DNA of 64,000 bases from Oscillospiraceae bacterium (GCA_004558145.1 SFDQ01000004.1:62001-126000); one strand, 5' to 3'. Counted from the first letter of the stretch, positions 33,409 through 41,654 are shown. The notes: generated from the sequence alone by a model not told the origin. Program-made: numbers and translations.

Positions 33409-34416
33409 TCAGATAAAGAATACTTGCAAGACGTTGAACAGATAGCCCACCGCCACAATGCCTGCCACGCACACCCCCACGAACAGCGCCAGCAGCTGCG
33501 GGCGCACCGCCTTGCGCAGCATGATGAGGGAGGGCAGCGACAGGGTGGTGACCGCCATCATGAAGGCCAGCACCGTGCCCAGCTGGGCGCCCTTGGCCAG
33601 CAGCGCCTCCGCCACCGGGATGGTGCCGAAGATGTCGGCATACATGGGCACGCCCACCACCACCGCCAGCAGCACGCCGAAGGGGTTGCTGCCGCCCAGC
33701 AGCGTCTCCACCCAGCCGGCGGGGATCCAGTTGTGGATGACAGCCCCCACGCCCACCCCCACAAGGATGTAGGGGAACACCTTTTTCAAAGTGCCGGTCA
33801 TCTGGGCGCGGGCGTAGGTGAGGCGGTCCCTCAGGGTCAGCTCCGGCAGCGAGACGTCCACGCCTCCCGCCGACAGGATGAAGGGCTCCACATACTTTTC
33901 CATGCCCAGCTTTTGAATGAGCACGCCCCCTGCCACGGCCACCACCAGCCCCAGCACCACATAGACCACCGCCACCCGTGCGCCGAAGATGCTGGTGAGC
34001 AGCACAAGGCTGCCCAGGTCCACCATGGGCGACGAGATGAGGAAGGAGAAGGTCACACCCACCGGCAGCCCTGCCCCGGTGAAGCCCATGAACAGCGGGA
34101 TGGAGGAGCAGGAGCAGAAGGGCGTGACCGTGCCCAGCAGCGCCGAAGCCACGTTGGCCCACAGCCCCCGGAACCGCCCCAGGATGCGCTTGGAGCGCTC
34201 CGGCGGGAAATAGCTCTGGATGTAGGAAATGCCGAAAATCAGCACGCAGAGCAGAACCGTGATCTTGACCGTGTCATAAAGGAAAAACTGCACGCTGGCC
34301 CCCAGGCGGCCCGCCGTATCCACCCCGAGGGCCCGCAGCCCCGCGCCGATGGCCTCGTTCAGCCAGTGCATCCCCAGCAGTTCGTTTTGTATCCATTGCC
34401 AAACCGACATTCGCAT
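33409..34416 (-). CDS. UPF0718/DUF318 family permease (ArsP-like)
   Basis: The 335-residue membrane protein has about eight to ten helices and the family motif GTVTPFCSCSSIPLF (C101, C103), with a second conserved block PMYADIFGTIPVAEALLAKG around residue 245. Related permeases include ArsP, which exports trivalent organoarsenicals, and permeases found beside ArsR and thioredoxin genes. Two ArsR-type operators and the ArsR gene directly upstream support a role in metalloid or thiol-reactive compound efflux. The exact substrate is not shown by sequence. Confidence 0.85.
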   Translation of the reverse strand: MRMSVWQWIQNELLGMHWLNEAIGAGLRALGVDTAGRLGASVQFFLYDTVKITVLLCVLIFGISYIQSYFPPERSKRILGRFRGLWANVASALLGTVTPFCSCSSIPLFMGFTGAGLPVGVTFSFLISSPMVDLGSLVLLTSIFGARVAVVYVVLGLVVAVAGGVLIQKLGMEKYVEPFILSAGGVDVSLPELTLRDRLTYARAQMTGTLKKVFPYILVGVGVGAVIHNWIPAGWVETLLGGSNPFGVLLAVVVGVPMYADIFGTIPVAEALLAKGAQLGTVLAFMMAVTTLSLPSLIMLRKAVRPQLLALFVGVCVAGIVAVGYLFNVLQVFFI

Positions 34417-34431
34417 CGCTCTCTTTCTTAT

Positions 34432-34447
34432 ATCAAAAAGTTTTGAT
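34432..34447 (-). promoter_or_regulatory. ArsR-type operator upstream of the permease gene
   Basis: ATCAA-AAAGTT-TTGAT fits the ATCAA-N6-TTGAT pattern exactly and lies 16 bp upstream of the permease start. A weak TATAAG -10 on the minus strand overlaps its edge, so the site could repress a local promoter. Confidence 0.75.
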
Positions 34448-34460
34448 GTTTTATCCTGAG

Positions 34461-34486
34461 AAAAACGCCATCCGCATGATGGCGTT
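34461..34486 (-). terminator. Terminator between arsR and the permease
   Basis: On the minus strand AACGCCATC / GATGGCGTT with an ATGCG loop is followed by five T. It begins inside the arsR stop codon. It would limit read-through into the permease and thioredoxin genes unless antiterminated or bypassed by the local promoter. Confidence 0.85.
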
Positions 34487-34797
34487 CATCTGCCGCAGCA
34501 GCTTTGCCCTGCTTCGGCGTTCGGGGCAGTGAGCTCTTCCAGCAGGGCCAGCGCCCGCCGTCGCCCGCTTTCGCTCAGGCGGTAGTGGGTCCATTTGCCC
34601 TCCTGGCGGCTCTCCACAAGGCCGGATTCGCACAATATCTTCATGTGATAGGAAAGGCCGGACTGGGTCAGCCCCAGGTCCTGGTCCTGCAGCACGCAGG
34701 CGCACTTTTCGCCGCTGCGCAGCCGGGCCAGAATGGCAAGGCGCTTTTCGTCGCACAAAGCGCGGAACACCGCCGCCTCCTGTCGAAAATCCTCCAT
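34486..34797 (-). CDS. arsR: ArsR family metalloregulator
   Basis: The 103-residue winged-helix repressor has the ArsR layout: FRALCDEKRLAILARL, then GEKCACVLQDQDLGLTQSGLSYHMKILCESGLV (pieces at residues 29-61). The CACVL pair (C32, C34) sits where ArsR proteins carry the arsenite-binding ELCVCDL cysteines. A C-terminal SCCGR adds two more. The start is ATG 34797 behind TTGAGGTGAGCGGC; the GTG three codons earlier has no spacing from that site. An exact ArsR-type operator overlaps its own leader, showing autoregulation. Confidence 0.92.
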   Translation of the reverse strand: MEDFRQEAAVFRALCDEKRLAILARLRSGEKCACVLQDQDLGLTQSGLSYHMKILCESGLVESRQEGKWTHYRLSESGRRRALALLEELTAPNAEAGQSCCGR

Positions 34798-34811
34798 GCC
34801 GCTCACCTCAA

Positions 34812-34867
34812 ATCAAATTTTCTTGATGTATCAAGCAAAGTATACACCCTGCCGGCAGTTCTGTCAA
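34812..34867 (-). promoter_or_regulatory. arsR promoter with ArsR operator
   Basis: On the minus strand TTGACA (34862-34867) and TATACT (34839-34844) are 17 bp apart, fully typical. ATCAA-ATTTTC-TTGAT (34812-34827) matches ATCAA-N6-TTGAT, and a further TTGAT-GT-ATCAA (34823-34834) overlaps it. Both lie just downstream of the -10, across the transcription start. Confidence 0.88.
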
Positions 34868-34879
34868 CAGAGTGTTTTT

Positions 34880-35671
34880 TCACGCGGTGGGCCGGGGCCG
34901 CAGCAGATGGGCGTAGCGCTCCGCCAGCCGCTGCCAGGCGGCCTCGACCTCTTCGGGGATGTCCACATGGGCGATGAAGCCACGGCCCTTGGGGCCGTAG
35001 CCCTGAGCGTCGTCCCGCAGGCGGGGAATCTCGCTGAGCAGAAGGCTCATGTAGTGCTCCGCCTGCCAGAGGCCCCAGATGCGGTTGGGCGCAAAGGCAA
35101 GGCCCCTCTCCCCCGCTTCCAGCCACGCCCGATAGGCGGCAAAGTGGACGAAGCGGGTGGTGTTTTCAGGCCACCAGCGGTCCAGCGTGGCGCCGATGCG
35201 TCGCTGCATGGTGGAATCGTGGAGCACGATGGCGCTGGCGGGCAGGGCGTTCTGCTCCTGCAAAATGCGAAGGGCAAAGCGCACGTTTTCGCCGCAGTTG
35301 GCGGAGGCGCTCTCAACCAGCAGGTCCTCTTCGGGGACGCCGAAGGCGCTTTGCAGGTACTCCTTCATGCACTCCCCTTCCGTGGCGCTGTGGCCGGCGG
35401 GCAGGGCGCTCTCGAACCGCTCCAGAAAGGCGGCGGTGGTGTGGCCCACCCCGCCGATGGTCATCACCTTCCGGGCAAGTCCCTGCTGCCACAGCTGGCC
35501 CGCCAGACGGCAGCCCTCCGGCAAGCTGCCGCCGAACAGCAGCACCATGTCCGCCCGGGGCGCGCCGAGGGCGTTTTGCAGCGCGGCGGCGTCCAGCCGG
35601 GGCACATCCCGCCGGGCCAGAAACTCCGCCAGGGTGTTGAAGTCCCGGGCGTCCTGTGCAAGGCCGGTCAC
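34880..35671 (-). CDS. YdcF family protein (DUF218)
   Basis: The 263-residue protein matches the size and motifs of YdcF: VLLFGGSLPEGCRLAGQLW near residue 43, TEGECMKEYL with the ESASANCGENVRFAL motif around residues 119-133, and IVLHDSTMQRR near 148. DUF218 proteins have a Rossmann-like alpha/beta fold; E. coli YdcF binds S-adenosylmethionine, but its reaction is unknown. Without the N-terminal helices of the SanA/ElyC branch it should be cytoplasmic. It overlaps the RpiR gene by 4 bp and is cotranscribed with it. Confidence 0.85.
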   Translation of the reverse strand: MTGLAQDARDFNTLAEFLARRDVPRLDAAALQNALGAPRADMVLLFGGSLPEGCRLAGQLWQQGLARKVMTIGGVGHTTAAFLERFESALPAGHSATEGECMKEYLQSAFGVPEEDLLVESASANCGENVRFALRILQEQNALPASAIVLHDSTMQRRIGATLDRWWPENTTRFVHFAAYRAWLEAGERGLAFAPNRIWGLWQAEHYMSLLLSEIPRLRDDAQGYGPKGRGFIAHVDIPEEVEAAWQRLAERYAHLLRPRPTA

Positions 35672-36534
35672 TGGTTTTCCTCCTCCCGGTAAACTTTGCG
35701 GCTGACCATGCGGTTGACCCCCTCCAAAGCGCCGGAGAAGCGCTCGAAGTCCTGCAGCATCACGCCCATATAGAGGCTGTCCACGATGGCCAGCTGGGAG
35801 ATGCGGGAGAACATGGTCTCGGTGTAAAAGGCGGTCTCCACGTCGCCGGTGAGCAGGGCGATGTCCGCGTGGCGCAAAATCTCCGCGCCCTTGAAGTTGG
35901 TGATGGCGATGGTCACCGCGCCCCCGGCGCGGGCCATGGCCAGGGCGTCCACCGTGTCCCGGGTGGCGCCGGAGTGGGAGATGCCCACCGCCACGTCCCC
36001 CGGGCCCAGGGCCGAGGCGCAGATCTGCTGGAGGTGGCTGTCCGGGTAGGCACGGCAGGTCAGGCCGATGCGCAGCAGCTTTATCACCATATCCTGGGCC
36101 ACGGCGGCGGAGTTGCCCACGCCGTAGATGTCGATCAGGCGGGCGGAGGCCAGCGCCCGCACCGCCTTTTCGTAGCTGCGGGAGTCCAGCATGCGGCGGG
36201 TGTCCTCCAGGGCAGTGAGGGCCATGGAGATCATCTTGTCCGGCACGGTGCTCAGCTTGTCGCCCGGCTGCACATGCACGTCCAGCAGCCGCCGGGGGGC
36301 CGCCGGGGCCGCCTCCTTCGCCAGCGCCAGCTTCAGGGCGCTGAACCCCTCAAAGCCCGCCGCCTCGGCGAAGCGGGCCACCGTGGGCTCGCTGACCCCC
36401 GCCGCCGCCGCCAGCTGGGCCATGGTCATCTCCGGCACCTTGGCCGGGTCGCGCAGCACCCAGTCCGCCACCTTGCGCTCGGAGGCGCGCAGCTGGGCGT
36501 AGTTTTTCTTTATCCTGCCAACGGTCTGCCCCAT
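35668..36534 (-). CDS. MurR/RpiR family transcriptional regulator
   Basis: The 288-residue protein has an N-terminal RpiR helix-turn-helix (residues 1-77, with RASERKVADWVLRDPAKV and AGVSEPTVARFAEAAGFEG pieces) and a C-terminal SIS domain (about 105-250) with GVGNSAAVAQDM and GISHSGATRDTVDAL, which senses a phosphosugar. ATG 36534 is used because AAAAAGGAGGATGCCTC precedes it; upstream in-frame sequence contains the promoter. It is divergent from deoC, and a TGTAGT-AAA-ACTACA palindrome lies between the two. Confidence 0.92.
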   Translation of the reverse strand: MGQTVGRIKKNYAQLRASERKVADWVLRDPAKVPEMTMAQLAAAAGVSEPTVARFAEAAGFEGFSALKLALAKEAAPAAPRRLLDVHVQPGDKLSTVPDKMISMALTALEDTRRMLDSRSYEKAVRALASARLIDIYGVGNSAAVAQDMVIKLLRIGLTCRAYPDSHLQQICASALGPGDVAVGISHSGATRDTVDALAMARAGGAVTIAITNFKGAEILRHADIALLTGDVETAFYTETMFSRISQLAIVDSLYMGVMLQDFERFSGALEGVNRMVSRKVYREEENQ

Positions 36535-36564
36535 GAGGCATCCTCCTTTTTGATTCGTACCCCC

Positions 36565-36615
36565 ATTATACCCCGGGGGCGGGCAGGCCGCAAGGGTTTT
36601 TGTAGTAAAACTACA
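36565..36615 (-). promoter_or_regulatory. rpiR-type gene promoter and shared palindromic operator
   Basis: On the minus strand TTGCGG (36588-36593) and TATAAT (36565-36570) are 17 bp apart. The palindrome TGTAGT-AAA-ACTACA (36601-36615) lies just upstream of the -35 box and of the divergent deoC promoter. Confidence 0.75.
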
Positions 36616-36623
36616 TATTTCAA

Positions 36624-36652
36624 TTGACTTTGTAGTTCCGCTGTGGTATGCT
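36624..36652 (+). promoter_or_regulatory. deoC promoter
   Basis: TTGACT (36624-36629) and TATGCT (36647-36652) are 17 bp apart. The spacer contains TGTAGT (36631-36636), a half-site of the neighbouring palindrome, so the same regulator may contact both. Confidence 0.75.
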
Positions 36653-36659
36653 GGAACCA

Positions 36660-36725
36660 ATGAAAGGAGATGCGCGGCCACGCCCGTTTTGCGGCAAATT
36701 TCCACCGCGCATGAACGTGCTATGA
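36660..36725 (+). CDS. Possible short upstream ORF coupled to deoC
   Basis: A 21-codon ORF begins with ATG 8 bp after the deoC -10 box and ends with TGA inside ATGA, where ATG is the deoC start. deoC itself has no good ribosome site, so translation may be delivered by termination-reinitiation. The peptide resembles nothing known and its own ribosome site is weak, close to the transcription start. It may be fortuitous. Confidence 0.3.
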   Translation: MKGDARPRPFCGKFPPRMNVL

Positions 36726-37465
36726 AACCTGCAAAAAAAGCTGCCGACATGACCGTGGCCGAGCTGGCCGCCTACATTGACCAGTCCGTTCTGAAGCCGG
36801 AATTCACCCAGGATGACATCCGCAAGTACATCCAGGAGGGCATCGACTTCGGCTGCCGCACCGTGTGCATCAACCCCGCCTCCCTGCCCATCGCCATCGA
36901 GCTGTGCGAAGGCACCGACACCAAGATCTGCGTGGTGTGCGACTTCCCCTTCGGCCTGTCCACCACCGCTTCCAAGGTGATGCAGGCGGAAGAGTACTGC
37001 AAGACCGGCAAAATTTTTGAGCTGGACATCGTTGCCAACTACGGCTGGATCCGCAGCGGCATGTGGGCCGAGGTGGAGGCCGACATCAAGGCCGTGTGCG
37101 ACACCTGCCACAAGTACGGCACCGAAGTGAAGGTCATCTTCGAGACCGACGCTTTGACCCTGGACGAGGTGAAGAAGGCCACCGAGACCGCCATTGCCGC
37201 GGGCGCGGACTTCGTGAAGACCAGCACCGGCTTCTTCACCGGCGGCAAGAACGAGGGCGCCACCTACGAGGTCATCCAGGCCATGATGGACACCGCCCAG
37301 GGCCGCTGCAAGATCAAGGGCTCCGGCTGCATCCGCACCCGCGAGCACTTCCTGAAGCTCATCGACATGGGCATCGACCGCATGGGCATCGGCTACCGCT
37401 CCACCCCCGTGGTGCTGAACTGCACCCCCGAGGAGGCCAAGGCCATGCGCGAGAGCAAGGCGTAA
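36722..37465 (+). CDS. deoC: Deoxyribose-phosphate aldolase
   Basis: The 247-residue class I aldolase cleaves 2-deoxyribose 5-phosphate to glyceraldehyde 3-phosphate and acetaldehyde. It has the Schiff-base lysine in GADFVKTSTGF (K166), the second lysine in KIKGSGCIRT (K199) and FELDIVANYG near residue 100 with the catalytic-type Asp (D102). The start at 36722 is the first ATG matching the family N-terminus; a TTG 33 bp earlier is the alternative. It is divergent from an RpiR regulator and next to the glycyl radical enzyme operon, so a sugar other than deoxyribose is conceivable. Confidence 0.92.
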   Translation: MKPAKKAADMTVAELAAYIDQSVLKPEFTQDDIRKYIQEGIDFGCRTVCINPASLPIAIELCEGTDTKICVVCDFPFGLSTTASKVMQAEEYCKTGKIFELDIVANYGWIRSGMWAEVEADIKAVCDTCHKYGTEVKVIFETDALTLDEVKKATETAIAAGADFVKTSTGFFTGGKNEGATYEVIQAMMDTAQGRCKIKGSGCIRTREHFLKLIDMGIDRMGIGYRSTPVVLNCTPEEAKAMRESKA

Positions 37466-37484
37466 ATTCCTTTTGAACGCAGAA

Positions 37485-37522
37485 AAAGACCGCCGCATCG
37501 GAACAGCGATGCGGCGGTCTTT
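37485..37522. terminator. Bidirectional intrinsic terminator
   Basis: The 16-bp perfect stem AAAGACCGCCGCATCG / CGATGCGGCGGTCTTT has a GAACAG loop and A/T tracts on both sides. It closes deoC and the convergent activase gene. Confidence 0.93.
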
Positions 37523-37533
37523 TGTTTTGTTGT

Positions 37534-38442
37534 TCAGCCGCCCACCCGGGCGTCCAGCCCCATGGAGCAGGCCAGCTGCCGCCAGGGTTCCACCTCTGCT
37601 TTGGTGAGCATGGGGGTGTCGCCCAGCGGGTAGTCCCGGCCCAGCGCGGCGTACTTGTTTTTGCCCAGCGTGTGGTAGGGCAAGAGGTCCAGCCGCTTTG
37701 CGCCGCAGTCCAGCGCCAGGGCAAAGATGCCCTTCATGCCGGCCTCGTCGTGGTTGAAGCCGGGGATCACCGGCACCCGGACCACCACCTCCCGGCCCAG
37801 CTCCACCGCGCGCCGCAGGTTGGCGGTCACACGGTCGAGGTCCGCGCCGGTCACTTCGGCAAGGCGGGCACTGTCGGCGCTCTTCAAATCAAAGAGGAAC
37901 AGGTCAAGATAGGGCGCACAGGTCTCCAGCGCCGCGGGCGTGAACGCGCCGCAGGTCTCGGCGGCGGTGTGCAGGCCGTGCTGCTTGCAGAGGGAGAGAA
38001 ACTCCGCCAGCGCCTCGGGCTGGGTCAGCGGCTCGCCGCCGGAGACGGTGACGCCCCCGCCGGAAGTTTCATAATAGTCCGCGTCCCGCAGGACCTCTTC
38101 CAGCAGTGATTCCGGGGTGCGCTCGGTTCCCGAAATCTGCAGCGCGCCGGCGGGGCAGACCGCCGCACAGGCGCCGCAGGCGATGCACTTTGCCCGGTCC
38201 AGCCGGGGCTTTTCCCCCGGACGGCCACTTCTGGCCCCCTGTCCGCAGGCGGTCAGGCAGCCGCCGCAGGCGGTGCACTTATTGGAAAACCACAAAAGCT
38301 GGGTTGCCGCGCTCTGGGACTCGGGGTTCGCGCACCAGGGGCAGTGGAGGGGGCAGCCTTTTAAAAACACGGTGGTGCGGATGCCCGGCCCGTCCTTGGT
38401 GGCGAACCGCTCCACATCCATCACCCGCAGGGTCTTTGTCAT
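37534..38442 (-). CDS. Glycyl-radical enzyme activase (radical SAM)
   Basis: The 302-residue protein installs the glycyl radical on the enzyme encoded upstream. The radical-SAM cluster is C30-x3-C34-x2-C37 (KGCPLHCPWCANPES). An inserted two-cluster ferredoxin domain follows (C56, C59, C62, C66 and C86, C89, C92, C96), a feature of activases for dehydratase-, lyase- and decarboxylase-type glycyl radical enzymes rather than of PflA itself. GGGVTVSGGEPL binds SAM. ATG 38442 behind GAGAGG is preferred; another in-frame ATG at 38460 overlaps the end of the enzyme gene. Confidence 0.93.
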   Translation of the reverse strand: MTKTLRVMDVERFATKDGPGIRTTVFLKGCPLHCPWCANPESQSAATQLLWFSNKCTACGGCLTACGQGARSGRPGEKPRLDRAKCIACGACAAVCPAGALQISGTERTPESLLEEVLRDADYYETSGGGVTVSGGEPLTQPEALAEFLSLCKQHGLHTAAETCGAFTPAALETCAPYLDLFLFDLKSADSARLAEVTGADLDRVTANLRRAVELGREVVVRVPVIPGFNHDEAGMKGIFALALDCGAKRLDLLPYHTLGKNKYAALGRDYPLGDTPMLTKAEVEPWRQLACSMGLDARVGG

Positions 38443-38452
38443 GGCGCGCCTC

Positions 38453-40732
38453 TCATTCATACATGACCCGGCTCATCAGCTCCTGCTGGATGTCCGGCTC
38501 CAGGTTGACGAACACCGCCGAGAAGCCGCTGACCCGCACGATGAGGTCGGGGTAGCGCTCGGGATGGGCCACCGCGTCCTCCAGAACGCCGTGGTCGATG
38601 ACGGTGACCATCAGATGGCAGCCGCCCCGGGCGAAGTAGGTCTTGAACATGGCCTTGATCTTCTCCCGGTTCTCCCGGAAGAAGGGGGTGGCGAACTTGA
38701 TGTTCTGCACCGACGCGCCGTGCAGGCGGGCGTCGAACTTGGCCAGCGAGTTGAGCATGGCGGTGGGGCCGTGGGTGTTGGCGCCGCCCTGGGGGTTGTT
38801 GGCGGGGTTCATGTACTGGCCCGCGTGGCGGCCGTCCAGCGAGGCGGCGGTGCGGCGGCCCCACTCGGTGTTCAGCTGGTTGTTGCTGATGACGATGAGG
38901 TAGTACTGCATGCCCGCGGCGATGCCCCGGTCCCGCACGCCGTTTGCCACGAACTGATACAGCCGGTCGGCCATGCCGTCGGCGGTGTCCAGGTCGTTGC
39001 CGTACTTGTCGCACTTCCACAGGGCGGTGCGGATGTCCTCCGCGCCGGCGAAGTCGGCGTTGGCCGCGGCCACCAGCTGGGGCAGGGTGTACTTTTTCTG
39101 GTCATAGACCAGGTCCTTGATGGCCCACAGCGCGTCGGAGGTGTTGATGTTGCCGTAGGTCTCGTTGGTGCCGCCCAGATAGCGCACACCGCCGTCCAGC
39201 ACGGCCTTGCCCCGGGCGATGCAATCGTCCATCAGCAGGCTGGTGAACAAAAAGCTCACCTGACGGCGCATGACCTCGTAGGAATGGACCTGGGCGTGGA
39301 TGGAAAGGTCAAGGTAGTGGTCCAAAAGGCGGGTGTACTGGGCCCACAGCTCCTCGAAGGTGTGCAGTTCGCTGGCCGGGGCCAGGGGCACGCCGTCGCT
39401 CTTGTCCTTGCCGTCCATGGGGTCGATGCCCTCATTGAGGGAAATCTCCAGCAGCTTGAGCAGGTTGATGCAGGTGTTGGGGGTGCCGGTGCTCTGGCCG
39501 GCGATGACGTACTCGCCGCAGCCGAAGGGCACATACTGCTCGGCGGTCTTTTCGTCCACCCGCATGGCGTAGGCCACGGCGGGCACGTTCACGTCGTCGT
39601 TGTAGAGGGTGGGATAGGTGGCTCCGCGGCCCAGCGCCTCCAGGGCGGAATCCCAAATCTCCTCCGGCATGTCCTTGGTGACGCGCAGGGTGAACTGAGG
39701 CTCCACATAGCGCAGTTCGGTGGCCGCCCGCATGGCAAGGCGCAGGAACACGTCCGCCTCGCGGGGGTGTTTGCGGCCGCGGCCGCCCACGATGATGCGC
39801 CCGTTGACGGTGGTGCGGCGGTTCTCGATCATCCGCCACAGGCACTTGACGTACTCATAGGCCTCGTCCTCGGTGAGGCGGCCCGCTTCCAGGTCCGCCG
39901 CGAGGTAGGGCCCCAGCAGGTCGTCCAGGCGGCCGTAGTTGATGACGCCCGCCATCAGCGCGTAGAGCCAGAACAGCTGCAGCGCCTCCGGGAAGGTCTT
40001 GGGCGTGCCGTGCTGGATGTTGGCCAGCACCGCGGCCATGGCGTTCAGCTGGGCGGCACGGGGGCCTTCGGCAGTCTTGGCCGCTTCCAGCGCTTCGCTG
40101 CGCAGATGCTCCGCGCAGGTGCAGAACAGGTCCAGCGCCTGCCGGGAGGCGGCGTAGAAGGCGTTCTCGCCGTTGGCCGCCGCGCCCGCGTCGATGCGCG
40201 CGCGCAGGCCGTCCACACCGCCGCTGAGCAGCGCCTCATAGTCCAGCATCATGCCGGAAAGGCGCGCCGTGGCGATGAGGGGGGTCTCGCAGTCGATGAA
40301 GCGGCCGATCACGTCGTCGATCAGCACCTCGTTGCAGTAGATGGTCTTGCAGTCATGGTCCAGCCAGTACTGATACAGCGCGTCCAGCTGCTGCTTTTCT
40401 TCCTCGGTGGGCAGGGTCTCCCGCATGGCCTTCAGCTTGCCGAACACGCAGTAGTGCCCCACGCCGCCCAGGGAGGTGACGCAGCCGAAGCCGATGGGCA
40501 GAAAGTCCAGCCGGCCCAGGAACAGGTCGCCCGGCTCCATCCGGCGCAGCAGCGCGGGATACAGCACCTGCAGGCAGCGCACTTCCCGCTCTTCCTTGCT
40601 CAGGTCCGCGCAGGCGCGGTGGGTGTCGGTGTACCGCTGCATGAGCGCCAGCTGTTCGCTGGGAGACATCTGGGGAGGCAGCTTTTTGCTGACTTCCACA
40701 TTTTGAATGCCGTCCACATTGAATTTTGCCAT
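38453..40732 (-). CDS. Glycyl radical enzyme of unassigned specificity (PFL family)
   Basis: The 759-residue protein is full length, with the C-terminal radical motif IVRVSGFSAVF (Gly736) and an active-site loop VPFGCGEYVIAGQS giving C405 and E407. A Cys-x-Glu pair is the mark of dehydratase/lyase-type members (propanediol and glycerol dehydratases, choline lyase, isethionate lyase, which usually read GCVEP), not of pyruvate formate-lyase (two adjacent cysteines). Here the loop reads GCGEY, an uncommon variant as far as I can judge. The neighbours, NanE 29 bp upstream and the activase 10 bp downstream, point to a phosphorylated sugar or sugar-derived substrate. Enzyme acts in the cytoplasm under strict anaerobiosis. 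Confidence 0.9.
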   Translation of the reverse strand: MAKFNVDGIQNVEVSKKLPPQMSPSEQLALMQRYTDTHRACADLSKEEREVRCLQVLYPALLRRMEPGDLFLGRLDFLPIGFGCVTSLGGVGHYCVFGKLKAMRETLPTEEEKQQLDALYQYWLDHDCKTIYCNEVLIDDVIGRFIDCETPLIATARLSGMMLDYEALLSGGVDGLRARIDAGAAANGENAFYAASRQALDLFCTCAEHLRSEALEAAKTAEGPRAAQLNAMAAVLANIQHGTPKTFPEALQLFWLYALMAGVINYGRLDDLLGPYLAADLEAGRLTEDEAYEYVKCLWRMIENRRTTVNGRIIVGGRGRKHPREADVFLRLAMRAATELRYVEPQFTLRVTKDMPEEIWDSALEALGRGATYPTLYNDDVNVPAVAYAMRVDEKTAEQYVPFGCGEYVIAGQSTGTPNTCINLLKLLEISLNEGIDPMDGKDKSDGVPLAPASELHTFEELWAQYTRLLDHYLDLSIHAQVHSYEVMRRQVSFLFTSLLMDDCIARGKAVLDGGVRYLGGTNETYGNINTSDALWAIKDLVYDQKKYTLPQLVAAANADFAGAEDIRTALWKCDKYGNDLDTADGMADRLYQFVANGVRDRGIAAGMQYYLIVISNNQLNTEWGRRTAASLDGRHAGQYMNPANNPQGGANTHGPTAMLNSLAKFDARLHGASVQNIKFATPFFRENREKIKAMFKTYFARGGCHLMVTVIDHGVLEDAVAHPERYPDLIVRVSGFSAVFVNLEPDIQQELMSRVMYE

Positions 40733-40761
40733 GTCGGTCCCCTTCTTTTATCTAAGGATGC

Positions 40762-41520
40762 TTACTTCTTCTGGTGTTTGCTCTTTTCGGCGTCGCGCCA
40801 GTTGTTCTGATAGCCGCTCATCAGGTCCACAAAGCGCTTGGCGGTCAGGTGCGGGCGGGTGATGGCGCTGCCCACCACCACGCTGTGGGCGCCCAGGTAC
40901 AGGCACTTGATGGCGTCCTCGGGCGAATAGATGTGGCCCTCCATCACAAAGTATGCCTCGTCGCCCATGTCGCGGCACATGCGGGCAAATTCGCGCAGGT
41001 CGGGATACTCGATGGAGGCGGTCTCCTTGGTGTAGCCGTAGAGGGTGGGGCCCACGATGTCCGCGCCCAGCTCCACCGCGCGCTTGGCCTCGTTGTAGTT
41101 GGAGACGTCGGCGAAGATCATCGCCTCGGGGATCTCCTTCTTCACGATGGGCAGCAGCTCCCAGGCGGGACGGCCCTCGTGGGTGATCTGGTCGGTGCAG
41201 TCCAGCGCGATGATCTCGGCGCCGGCCTCCCACACTTCGCGGGCGGCCTCCAGGGTGGGGGTGATGAACACGTCGGTGTCGTCGTGCCAAATTTTGTAAA
41301 GGCCGATCATGGGAAGGTCCACCTTCTCCTTGATGGCGCGGATCTGCTCGGGAGAGTTGGCGCGGATGCCCACGGCGCCGGCCCAGCGGGCGCCCTCGGC
41401 CATTTTCACCACCATGTCGTCGGTGTAGATGGGATCGTCCCACTGGACCTGGCAGGACACGATAAGGCCGTTTTTGAAGCTTTCGAGGATGGCGCGCTTT
41501 TTCGGATCCTGGGTTTTCAT
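40762..41520 (-). CDS. nanE: N-acylglucosamine-6-phosphate 2-epimerase (NanE family)
   Basis: The 252-residue TIM-barrel enzyme interconverts ManNAc-6-phosphate and GlcNAc-6-phosphate. Family motifs are LIVSCQVQWDDPIYTDD near residue 19-35, PMIGLYKIWHDD with the catalytic lysine K76, IIALDCTDQITHEGRP, and FVMEGHIYSPEDA with E194. No nanA lyase, nagA or nagB is in the window, so sialic acid catabolism is not complete here. It is the first gene of the operon with the glycyl radical enzyme, under a consensus promoter and DeoR-like palindromes, hinting that it may act on another 6-phosphosugar. Confidence 0.93.
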   Translation of the reverse strand: MKTQDPKKRAILESFKNGLIVSCQVQWDDPIYTDDMVVKMAEGARWAGAVGIRANSPEQIRAIKEKVDLPMIGLYKIWHDDTDVFITPTLEAAREVWEAGAEIIALDCTDQITHEGRPAWELLPIVKKEIPEAMIFADVSNYNEAKRAVELGADIVGPTLYGYTKETASIEYPDLREFARMCRDMGDEAYFVMEGHIYSPEDAIKCLYLGAHSVVVGSAITRPHLTAKRFVDLMSGYQNNWRDAEKSKHQKK

Positions 41521-41654
41521 GATTCCTTCCTTTCCCCACCCCGCCGGGCGGACGACCGCCGTTCCGGCCGCGGTGCGCCGTACTTATGGGGCGAGCCCCT
41601 GCGCTGCCGCGGATGCAAAAAAATGCAAACCGCCGCGCCTTTGTTTCCATAACA

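Noticed and set aside
38117..40810. An 897-codon plus-strand frame opposite the glycyl radical enzyme gene
   Set aside because: Same shadow-frame composition; the minus strand encodes a complete enzyme with catalytic motifs.
40762..41520. A complete sialic acid catabolic cluster around nanE
   Set aside because: No NanA lyase, NagA, NagB or sialidase is present in the window; only NanE and a generic ROK kinase.
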